Part shown: positions 32,520 through 43,271 of the stretch, one piece after another | How positions within the stretch are numbered: position 1 is the stretch's first letter | How the letters are laid out: every line of letters begins with the position of its first letter | DNA from: Euphorbia lathyris | Taxonomy: Eukaryota; Streptophyta; Magnoliopsida; Malpighiales; Euphorbiaceae | Length of the DNA: 64,000 nt | Direction of reading: 5' to 3' | Assembly: GCF_963576675.1 (NCBI RefSeq) | Contig: NC_088910.1 | Coordinates: forward strand, 109,706,807-109,770,806 | Translations under genes and position numbers: made by a program | The notes under the pieces: model-generated | What the model saw: only the letters and a program-made list of their open reading frames with translations | Database searches by the model: none | Told to the model about the DNA's origin: nothing

Positions 32520-34740
32520 AGTCATATTTTGCAAACCAGTCCTTAAGTCTCAATAATTGTTGGCTAGGGAGAGACTTATTTTTGAATTCAAGGATTTTCG
32601 AAAAAGATGAATTATCCATTCTGACAGTGAGATGATGACCGATGAGATGGAATTAAAATTTCTTTATACCATTTTTTACCGCAAGAATCTCTTTGATCGT
32701 GGTGTGATAATGTTGCTCTGCAGCTTTGAATTGTCCACTAGCATGTCCACAGTAATGAGAAGTTCCATCAACTTCTTCAATAAGCAATGCACCCCAATGT
32801 TCATCACTAGCATCTGTTTGTAGAACACGCTTTCCAGTGCCAGGTATCTTTAATGCTGGAGGATTTTGAGCCACAACTTTAAGTTACTGAACAGCTTTAG
32901 TTTGGACATTACTCCACGATGGGGCATTCTTTTTCAACATCTTTGATAATTGGCTAGTGTGCTTAGATGAGGGATGAATTCCCGGATGTAATTGATAATT
33001 CCCAAGAATTGCTGAATTTGCTTTACAGAAAGATTTTCATCAGGGAATCTCAATAATTCTTGAGAAATGTGGGGTCCAGGCTGATATTGGCCATCATGGA
33101 ATCTCATGCCTAAAAACTCCACTGAGTCCTGTCCAATAATGCTCTTCTTTTCAGAAAGCATTATGCCATGCTGATCTACAATGTGCTGGAATTGGGCCAA
33201 AAGATTATTATGGGCTTGGACGTCTTTTGAGAAGAGTAAGATATCATCAATGTAGATAAGAGCACTATGAAGGATGGACTAAAAAATCTTGATCATAGCC
33301 TTTTGGAACGGAGATGTGGTTGTTTTTAGCCCAAAAGGCATAACTCTCCATTGATATTGGGCTGTAAGAATGCAAAATGCCGTCTTGTAACGATCTTCTA
33401 GATGAATCCCAAACTGCCAAAAACCCGCTTTGAGATCAAATTTTGAAAAGATATGGGCTTCATTGAGATGGACAAATAAGGAATTAATCCTTGGAAGGGG
33501 AAATTTGTCATCTCTTAGAAATCCATTGAGGGGCTTGTAGTCAATCACAAGCCTTTTCTTTGCACGGACTATTTCTGACCGCTTCTCGACATAAAATGCT
33601 TGACAAACCCAAGGAGATGTGGTTGGCTCTATCAAGCCTTGTTGCAACAATTGAGCACATTCTTCTTTTGCCAGGAGAAGGTCAGCAGGTGTCATGCCCG
33701 GATGCGTTGCCTTTGTAGGATTGACATCTTCATTAAGCTTGAAAGGCAATTTGATGAAGAAATCTTTATTTTTCCAAAGTGGTGAGGAATGCGAGAATTG
33801 TGAGTGGGAATCAACACATGACTGCAAGAGAAGTTTTGTAATTTGTTGAAAATCTGGTGAGATTTCAGCTAGGGAGTACATCTTAGGGACGCACGTGTAC
33901 AATGTTAATTGTCGTTTGAAACGAATCCCTTCGGGGAGAATTTATAACCCTTTAGCTTTCTGGTAGACATCAAAACCAACTAAGATGTCTTTGTCTAGAA
34001 GTGCCGACCCGAGGACTTTTACCCAAATGATACAGTTAGGGAAAAACTGAATCCCAATGGGTTTTTTGGATCTGAGTGTAGTAGAAAATACTTTGCCGTC
34101 TACAGCCTTGAAATACTCATAGTGGGTTTCCCATGAGGTATTAGGAAAAATTGATAGATTAACCATCGTCTTTTGAGCCCCAGTATCCATAAGACCAATA
34201 ACAGAAATGAGTCTGTCATATTTGGACGGCAGTAGATGAATATTTACTAGGGGGTAAGTGGGAGTAAGACTCTCTAATGATCATGATTGTAGGGAATAGA
34301 TGGGAAGCAAATCATCAGAAACTGGAAAATCATCATCAGAATCTTCTGAAGAAGAAGAATCTGTATAATCTTCAAGGGCGAAGATGGTTTCTGTTGTTGC
34401 TTCATCTTGCTCAGAGTATAAGGATTCAACATCTGCATCTTCAAGACTGTAGGAAAGTTGTTGGACCAATTTTTGAGCCTTTTGATGCTGATTTGGACAT
34501 TTACGCGCGTAATGCCCCTTTTGACCACAAATGTAACACCGATCAGTTCGCTTATTCCTGTTGGTTTTTTTCTTGAAAAACTTAAATCGTTTATGCCGTC
34601 TGCACCCTTGATATGAATTAGGGAATTTAGAGAATCTAGAGAGCTTCCTATGGTGTTTCTTCTTTGAGGGACGACAGTCACATTTGCTATCCTTGCACTT
34701 GATATGTAGGTAAGATTTGTTGCAAAATTTCTGAGCTCTA
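32520..34740 (-). pseudogene. Broken pararetrovirus polyprotein, polymerase half (copy 2)
   Basis: Homologous to 28117-30537 of copy 1. Visible breaks against copy 1 are a premature stop near 32885 (a Gln codon in copy 1), a small frameshifting deletion near 32965, a stop near 33280 (a Glu codon in copy 1), and a stop near 33943 (a Gln codon in copy 1). The zinc knuckle, protease motif and YIDD region can still be read in pieces. It cannot make a working enzyme. Confidence 0.8.
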
Positions 34741-35885
34741 GAGCAAGAAGAATGAATTGGTGAATTTCCCCAATGCTGATGTCAGCGAAATTTTTGCATG
34801 TGGCTGTGATGAGACGTTGTAACTCTAGTTGGAGTTCGGTTGGTAGAGAGGCAATGTAGGTGTACCGAAGATTCGCATCATTATACCCATTTAGGATGTA
34901 TTACCTCTTCACCATTCTTTGATAATGAAAGTCAAGATCTTTTTTCTTCAAAGAGCAGCATTTCATATCAAAGAATTCTTGTTTCATCTGGATGTGATAT
35001 TTTTTAGGATCGCCGATGAACTGTTGATGGATCTCTCCTAGAGCATGACTAGCAGTTGGAAGATTGAGAAAGGCGGCCATCTTGTATGGTCCAAGACTTT
35101 GGTACCATTCTCGAAGCGTGCTTGTAAATCAGGAGACAAATTCAGTTAGCACCTCCTTTATGGTGACATCTTGTTTAGTCATTTGCAAATCTATCCATGC
35201 TGCCATTTCATGGAGATGGTCTCTCCATCGATGAGGAGTGAGATGATCAAATGTGAACCAAGGACCAGATGTTGGCTTGGTAGTTTTAGGTTCTTCATAG
35301 AACATGAAATCTTCATCGGCTGGTTCTTCTACTGTGGGTTCTGTCACACCAAGGGTTGGTGCAGAAGAATGTTGTTCATCAGGCATGAGTATCTGAGTAA
35401 TATCAGCAATATCAGCATCAGGTTATGAAGGAAGATCTTCAGATGTTCCTTCTGAGGAGTCTGTAGAATATTCTGGGACAGTGGTGAGATGGTTAATCAT
35501 GGAAGCCATATTGGAAAACATAGGTTGTTTGTCTTTTAAGGACCTATGATGTTTTGGCTTTGGAGAATCTTCTTCAAATGATCCGGAAGAAGATAAAACT
35601 TTTGTAGGTGGAGCTTGAAGTTGTTCATGGATCATCTGAAAAGGAGTATATGTTTGTGCTGGAGGTGGAAAAGGTGAAAAATGATGAGGGGATCTGGAAA
35701 AGGGATCCACAAATTCTGGAGGAGAGGTCGAAGGTTGAGATTGAACATTTGCTAAGTCTGCTTTTACTTAAGCTAACTAATCTTTTAACCTCCTAATCTC
35801 AACTTCTTTCTGGTTAAATTCTTGACCAAATCTTCGCTGGAAAATCAAAGTTCGAAGATTGTTGTCAACCTTTTGGATCTGAAGG
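34741..35885 (-). pseudogene. Pararetrovirus coat-protein region remnant (copy 2)
   Basis: Frames at 35710-35423 and 35386-35129, plus linking sequence, carry a Pro/Ser-rich N-terminal part, an acidic linker, and then HRWRDHLHEMAAWIDLQM, followed toward 34850 by text matching the coat-protein start of copy 1 (NLRYTYIASLPTELQ-like). A possible coiled-coil segment lies near 35800-35880. Stops interrupt the frame. The assignment rests on continuity with the zinc-knuckle part and general Caulimoviridae order. Confidence 0.55.
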
Positions 35886-36283
35886 TGGGAAATTGAGGCT
35901 GGCTATCACGTCTCACCACAGGTGACGGCGTATGTTTTCAAATTTTAATCTACGTATCGATTAAGTTTAAAATAACTTTTATCATGTTTTTCGATATATA
36001 AAGCATTACTATTTTCGTATGCCATAAAAAAATCTATATATAACCATGTACACAATTATATGATAAAATACGGAATACAATATAGTTATATTATTCAAAG
36101 AAAAGAAACACGTTAACTCGTACAGTTATGCAATAACTATATGATCTAAAACACACAAAAAAATCCCCACTCTCCTAAATCTTAAAGAACATGGTTTTTA
36201 TCATATTTTTAAGAGCAAAACAATTAGCAAGCATATAACATCATCATAGTACGGATTTTTCGGGCAGCGTAGGGTGAGACCAC
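35886..36283. other. AT-rich spacer, no gene seen
   Basis: The edges carry loosely inverted text (CACGTCTCACC near 35907 and GGTGAGACCACG near 36274), which may be chance. Nothing else is supported. Confidence 0.3.
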
Positions 36284-36288
36284 GTCTC

Positions 36289-36816
36289 TGTTGGAAAAAT
36301 TGAATAAAATTATATAATAATTTATATACCAACAAACACATCCTTTCATGAATAGTCATGTCCGTCGTGAACAGTCGTGTTCGTACATAAATAGTCGTCT
36401 CTGTCCGTGTACAGTCGTATTCATTCGTGAAAAGACATATCCTTTGAGTTCTATTTATATAGAATGGATTGTCAAATTCACAGTCAGTTGAAAGTTGCTA
36501 AAAACTGTTGGAGAAAATATTCTCTAGGATTCTTCCTGCTCTCTGTCTATTCACATTGTTCTTGTTTTCATACTCCGGTGATAACTAAGCTACACACGGT
36601 TTGAGTTCGCTTGCGTAATCTGTTGTATCCTGAGAGACGATCGTCAATAGCGACGACATCTGTCTTAAGGAAACTGCTAATACAGGCCTCAGATTTGTCT
36701 ATCTCTTTCCTTTTTAATTCCTAGTTTTATTGTTCATATATTTTTCTGTGTTCGTTTTGTTTTTTTGGTTAATCACATCTAACATTTTTAAGACATACGT
36801 AATCGTTTGTCTAACA
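36289..36816 (+). repeat. 5' LTR of the 3.3-kb element
   Basis: Begins TGTTGGAAAAATTG and ends TTGTCTAACA. It contains CGTGTTCGTACATAAATAGT and related CGT-rich short repeats near 36350-36440 and a TATTTATATAGAA stretch near 36445 that could act as a TATA box. Confidence 0.85.
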
Positions 36817-39051
36817 ATCTGAAGACAGAATATTTGTTTGCCGGTTTTTCCAAAGAACACGTACAGAAAATTTGTTTGAAACAGATTCTTAGTTCTTTCC
36901 AAGTGTTGACAGAAAAACATTATTCGAATGATCAAAAGCTAAGTTTTATTTATGTTGTTGGAGTTAACCATGTTTATTGATATTAATTGTATGATTAATT
37001 GAAGGTATAGCAGTTGATGCCAATTAACTTCACTTTACTGACTAATGGCATGTTAGATAAAATAACTATTAAAATGGTTTTGAATTTTTTCATGTTGAGT
37101 ATGCATAGTGCATCCTGGATCATGAATTAATTACTTCGTTGCTTATTTATGTCCCATTTTTAATGCATTACTTTGATATTATACTTCTAAACTTTGAAAT
37201 TTAGATCTATTATGAAAGCAAAATGTGGGGGCATTTAGTCTGTATCATTGAATTTTATAAGATGACAATCTTATGAGCATGCTTCTTTCCCTTTAGTAAC
37301 ATAGAGCACAAAATGTAGACAAGGTTCGTTGTTGATGTAGAATGCTGAAAAAATATTTGTTTTGATGTTCCTGATTGCTGAATTTATTGTTGAATTATTA
37401 AGTGCATTAACAGGAACTTTTTCCTTGCGGAATTGTTGGCTTATATTTTCTGGGTTCAAAAGATTTAATATTATTAAATCTTTTAGGCTACAAACATATA
37501 TGCTGGTGGTAATAAAAATGTTTGTACCTGAATTATTTTCCTTGGCAAAGGTTTGTCTTGTCATATTTCGTTTTTTTATCCCTGCAGCTTTCGTAGTGTT
37601 TTGACGAACAGTAATACTTTGATAATGGATTATCTTTATGAACAGATCATAACTGGCAAACTATATTGGGACAGATTGGAGGACAACTTTATACATATAG
37701 TTTATGTTTTTGTTGTTAATCATTTATTATAAATCTGTTTGTTTAAACAGATTATAATTTTCTGATTCTAACTTGGTTTGTTTGTAATTTTAGGAAGAAA
37801 AAGTTGATAATTATTGTCTTGTCTCTGTTTGCTTAAACAGATTAATTGTCTTTTAGCATGTGTTGGTACATGTATGTTAATTGAAGATGGATCCGGTTTT
37901 AAGAACACGGTCACTTCAAAGGCTTTAGGCCTACTTGTACCAGTGGCAACGTTTGTAAGCAACAACGAAAGTCTACGAAAATTCATTGGTATGAATTTTA
38001 AGACTTGTTGATAAAAGAAAATATGTTTTCTTTAGAGATGATTATGATATGCGAAAATTCCATATTTGATATTCTCGCGCGTAAGGGTTGATATACATTA
38101 GAAATGTGAAATGTCACAAATTGAAAAATCTGAGCAATGATGTTATCTAGCCGAGTTAGTTGCTGGTAGATGAACATTAGTTAGCTAGATTTAATTTGTG
38201 AAAATGACTAAAAATGTAAAATCAAATCACCTTAAAATAAGTACGTCACAATCATGGAATCGAAAAATAAATAAATATCATATCAGTTGGTGAATATGCG
38301 GTATAAAAAGCTTCCGAATAATGAACTCGGATAGAAAAGCTTCTGTGTGATAACACCATTAGTCAATTGATCTCAACGAGTGTCATCCTTGTTGATTTTG
38401 TAGAATCAAAGGATAACACAACGAATCCGCTAACCTAGAGGTTAAACTGAGATCAAATTGAAAAATCATCGAAAGGAATGCGACTAAAGCCCATAGAGAA
38501 GAGGCGTTATGTGAAGGAAAACCCTACCTAGTTGACTGGAGATCCCAAGATCTAGGTTCAAAGGGACAACCTAATTGCATAAACCTTGCGCGTTCACTGT
38601 GGGGGTTAAACCCTCGTCCATTCCTAGATGTAAACAGTGACACCAGCGGGAAAAGGTTAAACTATATGTTTTTAATGATACATTGTGCGTCATTATTCTG
38701 AGCAAATAAATCACCTATGTCAGAGTGAAGTGGGGTCGCTTCGATGGAGACTACTGTGGGGCCTATTTCTCTTAAACTCTCGTAGAACCAGACGATGTTC
38801 ATGACCATAACGAACATAACCATGAGAACCATACCGTGTTATGTTGGTATCTGTGTGGGGTATATCATCGTTTACACAAACGGCAGAATAGTTCAAAGAC
38901 ATCGCGTCTACTAGTCAGCCAGTAAAGTAAATATACTTTCACAAGGGAAGGTTCGAGGCACATTAGCTACCTATCCTATGCAGATATCTCCTATAGAAAC
39001 TTATCACCATGTCCTAATCGTCTCGTTTTTAATTTTATTCATGTGGGGGAT

Positions 39052-39578
39052 TATTGGAAAAATTGAATAAAATTATATATTAATTTATATACCAACAAAC
39101 ACATCCTTTCATGAATAGTCGTGTCCGTCGTGAACAGTCGTGTTCGTACATAAATAGTCGTGTCTGTCCGTGTACAGTCGTATTCATTCGTGAAAAGACA
39201 TATCCTTTGAGTTCTATTTATATAGAATGGATTGTCAAATTCACAGTCAGTTGAAAGTTACTAAAAACTGTTGGAGAAAATATTCTCTGGGATTCTTCCT
39301 GCTCTCTGTCTGTTCACATTGTTCTTGTTTTCATACTCCAATGATAACTAGGCTACACACGGTTTGAGTTCGCTTGCGTAATCTGTTGTATCCTGGGAGA
39401 CGATCGTCAATAGCGACGACATCTGTCTTAAGAAAACTGCTAATACAGGCCTCAGATTTGTCTATCTCTTTCCTTTTTAATTCCTAGTTTTATTGTTCAT
39501 ATATTTTTCTGTGTTCGTTTTGTTTTTTGGTGAATCACATCTAACATTTTTAAAACAGACGTAATCGTTTGTCTAATC
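39052..39578 (+). repeat. 3' LTR of the 3.3-kb element
   Basis: Matches 36289-36816 with scattered substitutions. Both terminal dinucleotides are altered relative to the 5' LTR. Confidence 0.85.
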
Positions 39579-39583
39579 GTCTC

Positions 39584-40199
39584 TTCCCTATACATAACCA
39601 GAATGTGGATCTAAATCTCTTCACATGTTGGCCCTATTTGTCAAATAGATGTTAGATGTTAGCTGATGGTTTATTACATTAGATGTTAGCTGATTACCTT
39701 TTTTGTTAGCTGATATGACTAGCTGATTGTGTAAATTTGTTTGGTAAAATTTAGCTGATTGCTAATAGCTGTTTGGATAAATGACAAATAAAGACATGAT
39801 AAAACATTTTGGGCTTGACATAATTAATAATTGTTTTTGACAAGCTTGTAGATAATATTTAAATTTTGAATTCCCATGTAAATTTCCCAAAAATCAACTT
39901 TTTCAAAATGAGTTTTTTGGATCCAATAAGCAATTTCGAACCTCTCTTCACTAAATATCACTATTAGAGGTTTGACTAGTCAAAACCTCTAAAGTGTCTC
40001 AAACCTCTAATTTTAGCTTAAAAAGTTGTTTACCAAACATGGCTATTATCTCCTTATCCAAACACTTTAAACATAGAGTAAAAAACACAATAGAAAAAGA
40101 AGGCATCCAGTCATGTCTACATATCGACCGGTGGCGGCTTGAGTTACATATGAACGAGCCTCTCGAGAAAGGGGACACCTCTCAACACTGTAGAGAGGC
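39584..40199. other. Spacer with repeated GTTAGCTGAT words
   Basis: Between 39650 and 39780 the word TAGCTGAT and variants recur, as in common plant hAT-type MITE ends. Elsewhere the region shows no gene or element boundary. Confidence 0.35.
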
Positions 40200-40204
40200 C
40201 CCTC

Positions 40205-41484
40205 TGTTCACACTAAGTTTAAATGCTTTGATTTATTATACTAATGTGTTTATTCAATGTTGAGTTAAAATTATTTATAAGACATAAAGAGTAAAAGGCC
40301 AAAGCCCAATACGGAAGTCAAAGCCCAAGTCAAACAGATCAAGACAACTCAGCCCGCGTGTACAAAACGCTGTCGTTATGATCAAAACGCAACTCAGCAA
40401 GAGAAGGATCTAGAAGACCTTCGTTGAACAACTTCGGAGTGAAGCCGCTGAGTTGAATCGACAAAGAGTACGAGACAGCAGCTGAGCAAGAACAACTTCC
40501 AGACAAAGTAATTCGACTTTGGGTAAAGTTCAGAAGACACAGAACGCTGTCTAGTTGACCTTACCATAAATGGAGAGACATTCTGCCGAGCTGACTAAAA
40601 GCTGCTCTACACTGACCGAGGACAGAAGATACTCAAATCTGATTGGCCGAGAGCTCTGAGCAAGACTGAGTGACAACGACAGGAAGCCGTTTCCCTCCAA
40701 CGGTTATTTCGAAATTCGAAATGACCGATGCCTCAGACGTCTCTATAAATAGAGCCCTCCAGTTGCTTCATTCTACACAGAACTTGATTAAGCCATTACG
40801 CTGACCAAAATTCTACTCAAAGTTCTGCAAGAAAAAGCAAAGCAAATTCTTACACCAAATTCTATATCTTTTGTGTAAAAGTCTAGAGTGATTATTCAAT
40901 CATCTAAAGTGTCTTAGCAATTGTTGTTTAGGACAAATCTTTATCATTTCTAGAGATTAGAAAGGAGAGGCTGAGTACTCGGTTATAGTACTCAGCGTGA
41001 GATTAGGAGTGAGTAGAGGTATAGAGGAAGGTACTCTTGTTATACTCAGCTTCTAAGTTGTAAAAGGTTTGATGCTCTACCGTTAAAGAGCTCAGTAGAG
41101 AATTCGAAATCTCAGAACGTGTTCCGGGGACAGGACGTAGGCTTGGAGGCCGAACCTGGATAAATCTGCTTAGTAATATCTTTCTAACCTTAAACTCCTT
41201 AATATATATATATTGCTTGCTTAATCAATACTGACCAAGTAAAGAGGTCAAGCTGAGTTCTGTGTATTGAGTGTCTGAGTTCAGGAATAGACTCAAAGTG
41301 CTATCTCCTGACTCAACGAAAGAAGCTGACTTAGTCACCAGTTGACTAAGCTAGTGTCTTATTTACTCAGTGCGCTGTGTAATCCTTTTTCAAAGAAAAA
41401 GAAGTCAGCCTTAACGTATTAAAATTTTAAATAGTTCCTATCCCCCCCTTTGGAACTAACTTGTTACGTTATAAGGGACCAACA
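40205..41484 (+). repeat. 5' LTR of the 11.4-kb Copia element (internal deletion)
   Basis: Begins TGTT at the target duplication, then skips 65 bp present in the 3' LTR (50302-50366) and continues at CACACTAAG. It ends GGGACCAACA. The promoter core TATAAATA is at 40744-40751, so transcription should start near 40775. Confidence 0.88.
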
Positions 41485-41486
41485 AG

Positions 41487-41498
41487 TGGTATCAGAGC
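41487..41498 (+). other. Primer-binding site (initiator tRNA-Met)
   Basis: TGGTATCAGAGC, two bases after the 5' LTR, is complementary to the 3' end of plant initiator tRNA-Met. It primes minus-strand DNA synthesis. Confidence 0.92.
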
Positions 41499-41546
41499 TT
41501 AAAAGCTCACTGTTAAAGGTTTAACTACCTTGAGCCGATCCCCACT

Positions 41547-43271
41547 ATGGCTGAAAACAGCACTCGGTTTCTCCCAGGAAACCAAACAACTCAGATCTTA
41601 CCTGAGGGGATGTCCATTACTCGGCCTCCCCTATTCTTCGGGTATAACTATACCTTCTGGAAGAATAGGATGAAAAACTTTATTCAGGCAACAAACATAA
41701 GTGCATGGCTTTCAATAGTCTAAGGCCCGTTTGTTCCTGTTGAAGTTGTGGTTGGCCAAACAGTTGTCAAAGCTAAGGCCAAATGGACAGAGGATGATCT
41801 TAAGAAGCTACAAAATCACGCTTCGGCTATAAATATGCTTCACTGTGCGTTTGATGCTGCAGAATATAATAAGATATCAGGTTGTGAGTCGGCGCAAGAG
41901 ATCTGGAAGAAGCTGGAAGTCACCTACGAAGGAACCAACAAAGTGAAGGAGTCCAAGGTGAACCAGCAGATGAGATTATACGAGCTGTTCGAAATGAACG
42001 ATGATGAAGGAATATCTGACATGAATGCAAGGTTTACAAACATCATCAACGAGCTCAAGAGACTTGGGAAGATCTTCACCGAGGAAGAACAAGTCAAGAA
42101 GATTCTTAGGAGTCTTCCTAAAAACTGGCAAGCAAAGAAGACAGCTGTTGAGGAAGCTCAAGACTTAACCACCTATAAATATGATGAACTCATCGGCTCA
42201 CTGCTGACCCATGAGATCTCGATGAAGAATTTCGAGGTGAAGGAAAAGTCTAAAGACAAGAAGCAAAAGTCTATTGTCATGAAAGCTGACTCCACTGATG
42301 GGAGCTCAACAGATGATGAAGAGATGGCTATGTTCACCAGGAAGATGAAAAGGCTGTTAAAAAAGAATGACAAATATTCTAAGAAGCCTTACAGAAAGTT
42401 TGATAAGTATAAAGCTGAGTCCAGCGACAGCAAATACAAGAAGGACAACTCAAAGCCCATTACATGCTTTGAATGTCATCAAACTGGCCATATTAAGTCA
42501 AGCTGCCCCACGCTGAGGAAAGAAAGGAAGAATGGCAAAAAGGCAATGGTGGCAACATGGAGCGACAGTGATGAGTCTTCATCATCAGAAGCTGATGCCA
42601 CTGAGTCAGCAAAGATCTGTTTTATGGCTGACGAACTTGCTGAGCCGTGCATCTCTGAGCATGCTGACCCCTCCATTGCATCCGACGATGAGGAGCAATC
42701 AAATGAGGTAATATCACTTCCCCAGCTCAGAAATGAAATGGTTAATGCCCTGAGTGACCTCTATACACTTGTCAAAAAGTGTAATAAGAAAATTAGAGCA
42801 CTCAGCAGGCGATGTGACGAGGTTGAGGAGGTCAAACTGAGTGACCTTCGATATCTTCTTCAGGACAACTCAGATTTGCATAGTAATATCAGAATTATGC
42901 AAAAGTTTGTCTCTGAGGTCCAATCAGATTTCAAGAAACTGAGAAAGGACGTCACATCCATTCAGAACCAACTAAAGGTTCCAAACAAAAGAAATATTCC
43001 TCTGAATGCTCAGTACCGAAGTACTGGTCAGCAGAGATGGAATCCCCAGCGGAATGTCCAGTGTGACTTCTGTGGGAAGAAAGGACACACCACAAAGGTG
43101 TGCTGGCACGCTCAGCACTGGGGTGCTGACCAGTCAGTGAAAAATCCTAAACGGAAAGTCAGCTGTGACTTCTGTGGAAAGAATGGCCATACTGTACAAG
43201 TATGCCGCCATAAAATAAAATATGATGCTTTACCTGTTGAACCTAACAAGCAAGGACCCAAAAAGAATTAG
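41547..43271 (+). pseudogene. Copia gag with premature stop
   Basis: The frame opens at ATG 41547 (MAENSTRFLPG) and is interrupted by TAA at 41721-41723 in the sequence before GPFVPVE. It then stays open to TAG 43269-43271. It holds the UBN2-type capsid region (about 41750-42230), a Lys/Ser-rich linker, and three CCHC zinc knuckles: CFECHQTGHIKSSC, CDFCGKKGHTTKVCW and CDFCGKNGHTVQVCR. The stop at 43269 falls where related elements have the W of a WVPK motif. About 575 codons in all. gag would form the virus-like particle that packages the RNA. Confidence 0.85.

Larger units (their letters stand above)
32105..35885 (-). mobile_element. Endogenous pararetrovirus copy 2, inverted, decayed
   Basis: On the minus strand this copy repeats copy 1 at high identity from the leader and promoter (32105-32510) through RNase H, RT, protease and zinc knuckle (about 32520-34740). 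It then extends about 1.1 kb further upstream into coat-protein sequence missing from copy 1. A deletion of about 1.08 kb joins the RNase H region directly to the end of the downstream ORF near 32518; the end of RNase H and nearly all of ORF2 are lost. Its far boundary near 35885 is approximate. Confidence 0.82.
36289..39578 (+). mobile_element. Non-autonomous LTR retrotransposon, 3.3 kb, Copia-derived
   Basis: LTRs of 528 bp (36289-36816) and 527 bp (39052-39578) flank a 2.2-kb interior. The 5-bp target duplication GTCTC is perfect (36284-36288 and 39579-39583). The 5' LTR has TG...CA ends; the 3' LTR has TA...TC, so its ends have mutated. A purine tract (GTGGGGGA) abuts the 3' LTR. By hand count about 17 differences separate the LTRs (about 3%). 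The interior has no polymerase. Its only coding trace is a short frame ending at 38011 with SNNESLRKFIGMNFKTC, resembling the start of a Copia gag. No standard initiator-Met primer site follows the 5' LTR. Confidence 0.85.

Noticed and set aside
37271..38902. Short frames inside the 3.3-kb LTR element
   Set aside because: Apart from the gag scrap ending at 38011, they show no conserved motif.
41487..41498. Possible tRNA-Met gene
   Set aside because: Only the 12-base primer-binding match is present, directly after an LTR; no cloverleaf.
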